NCBI GenBank assembly: GCA_947631585.1
Contig: CANRLY010000114.1
Span: forward strand, 1-6,174
Origin: an uncultured Clostridia bacterium
GTDB lineage: Bacteria; Bacillota; Clostridia; Oscillospirales; Ruminococcaceae
Direction of reading: 5' to 3'
DNA: 6,174 nucleotides
In this document: positions 6,036 through 6,174 of the stretch, in pieces
Numbering within the stretch: the first letter of the stretch is position 1
How the letters are laid out: the number at the start of each line of letters is the position of its first letter
Program-made: the position numbers and the translations under genes
Notes under the pieces: model-generated
Told to the model about the DNA's origin: nothing
Databases searched by the model: none
The model's input: the letters and a program-made list of their open reading frames with translations, nothing else

Positions 6036-6085
6036 CTAACCTCTTACCTCTAACTTCTAACCTCTAGCGGCGGTCGGCTTTACCG
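6036..6085. repeat. CTCTAAC heptad block copy 2
   Basis: The heptads CTCTTAC, CTCTAAC, TTCTAAC and CTCTAGC are followed by GGCGGTCGGCTTTACCG. This copy has one heptad more at its left side than copy 1. Here GTCGG and CCGAC flank CTTTA as a 5-bp hairpin; copy 1 has a mismatch in it (CCCAC). Confidence 0.87.
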
Positions 6086-6174
6086 ACTGAGTGTGAAACT
6101 CCGACCCCCGGCGGCGAAGCCGCCGGGGTGTTCCCCCTCCCCATCGGGGAGGGGGACTACAGGGGGTAGGGCGT
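6086..6174. repeat. Hairpin block copy 3 (reaches the right edge)
   Basis: The block has the same plan as copies 1 and 2. The GC hairpin arms are 6106-6115 and 6119-6128, and the second hairpin arms 6133-6142 and 6146-6155, with loop ATC. It ends AGGGGGTAGGGCGT at the window edge, as in copy 1, so the array probably continues. Confidence 0.9.

Noticed and set aside
5543..6174. CRISPR array
   Set aside because: Blocks are long, of several types, unequally spaced, partly inverted and the intervening sequence is itself repeated; there are no unique spacers and no cas gene.

Overview
The window looks like a chromosomal segment of a spore-forming Clostridia-type Firmicute. This is inferred from an intact SpoVS, a YmdB-type phosphodiesterase directly before it, a single-chain (dimeric type) glycyl-tRNA synthetase, purine-rich Shine-Dalgarno sites and sigma-A promoters. 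The GC-rich hairpin repeats at the right end resemble intergenic repeats I associate with Ruminococcaceae/Oscillospiraceae, but the genus is a guess.

Layout. Two genes point left. A bacterial dynamin-like GTPase starts at 1723 and runs off the left edge; glycyl-tRNA synthetase (1903-3282) lies upstream of it. They are separated by a strong intrinsic terminator (1856-1890), and each has its own promoter with a 17-bp spacer, so they are two transcription units. Positions 3283-3466 form a divergent promoter region. From it a rightward unit begins: a lipoprotein polysaccharide deacetylase (3467-4264), then ymdB (4280-5047) 15 bp later, then spoVS (5203-5463), which has its own additional promoter at 5071-5099 and a hairpin terminator at 5489-5521.

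Function. The rightward genes suggest envelope and developmental work: a surface deacetylase acting on peptidoglycan or another N-acetylated glycan, a cyclic-nucleotide phosphodiesterase that controls cell fate in Bacillus, and a sporulation protein. The ymdB-spoVS adjacency matches Bacillus subtilis, but the gene in front is the deacetylase rather than RNase Y. The leftward genes are translation housekeeping and a membrane-remodelling GTPase.

The last ~650 bp (about 5524-6174) carry no credible gene. They hold a mosaic repeat array built from three kinds of block: an ~89-bp hairpin block (three copies), a 38-bp heptad-phased CTCTTGC/TTCTAGC block (two direct copies and one inverted), and a heptad-phased CTCTAAC block (two copies). 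Two related hairpin modules also occur, one complete and one truncated. The array runs off the right edge. It is the least explained part of the window. The coding part is ordinary apart from a degenerate G4 motif in the dynamin and the gene order around ymdB.
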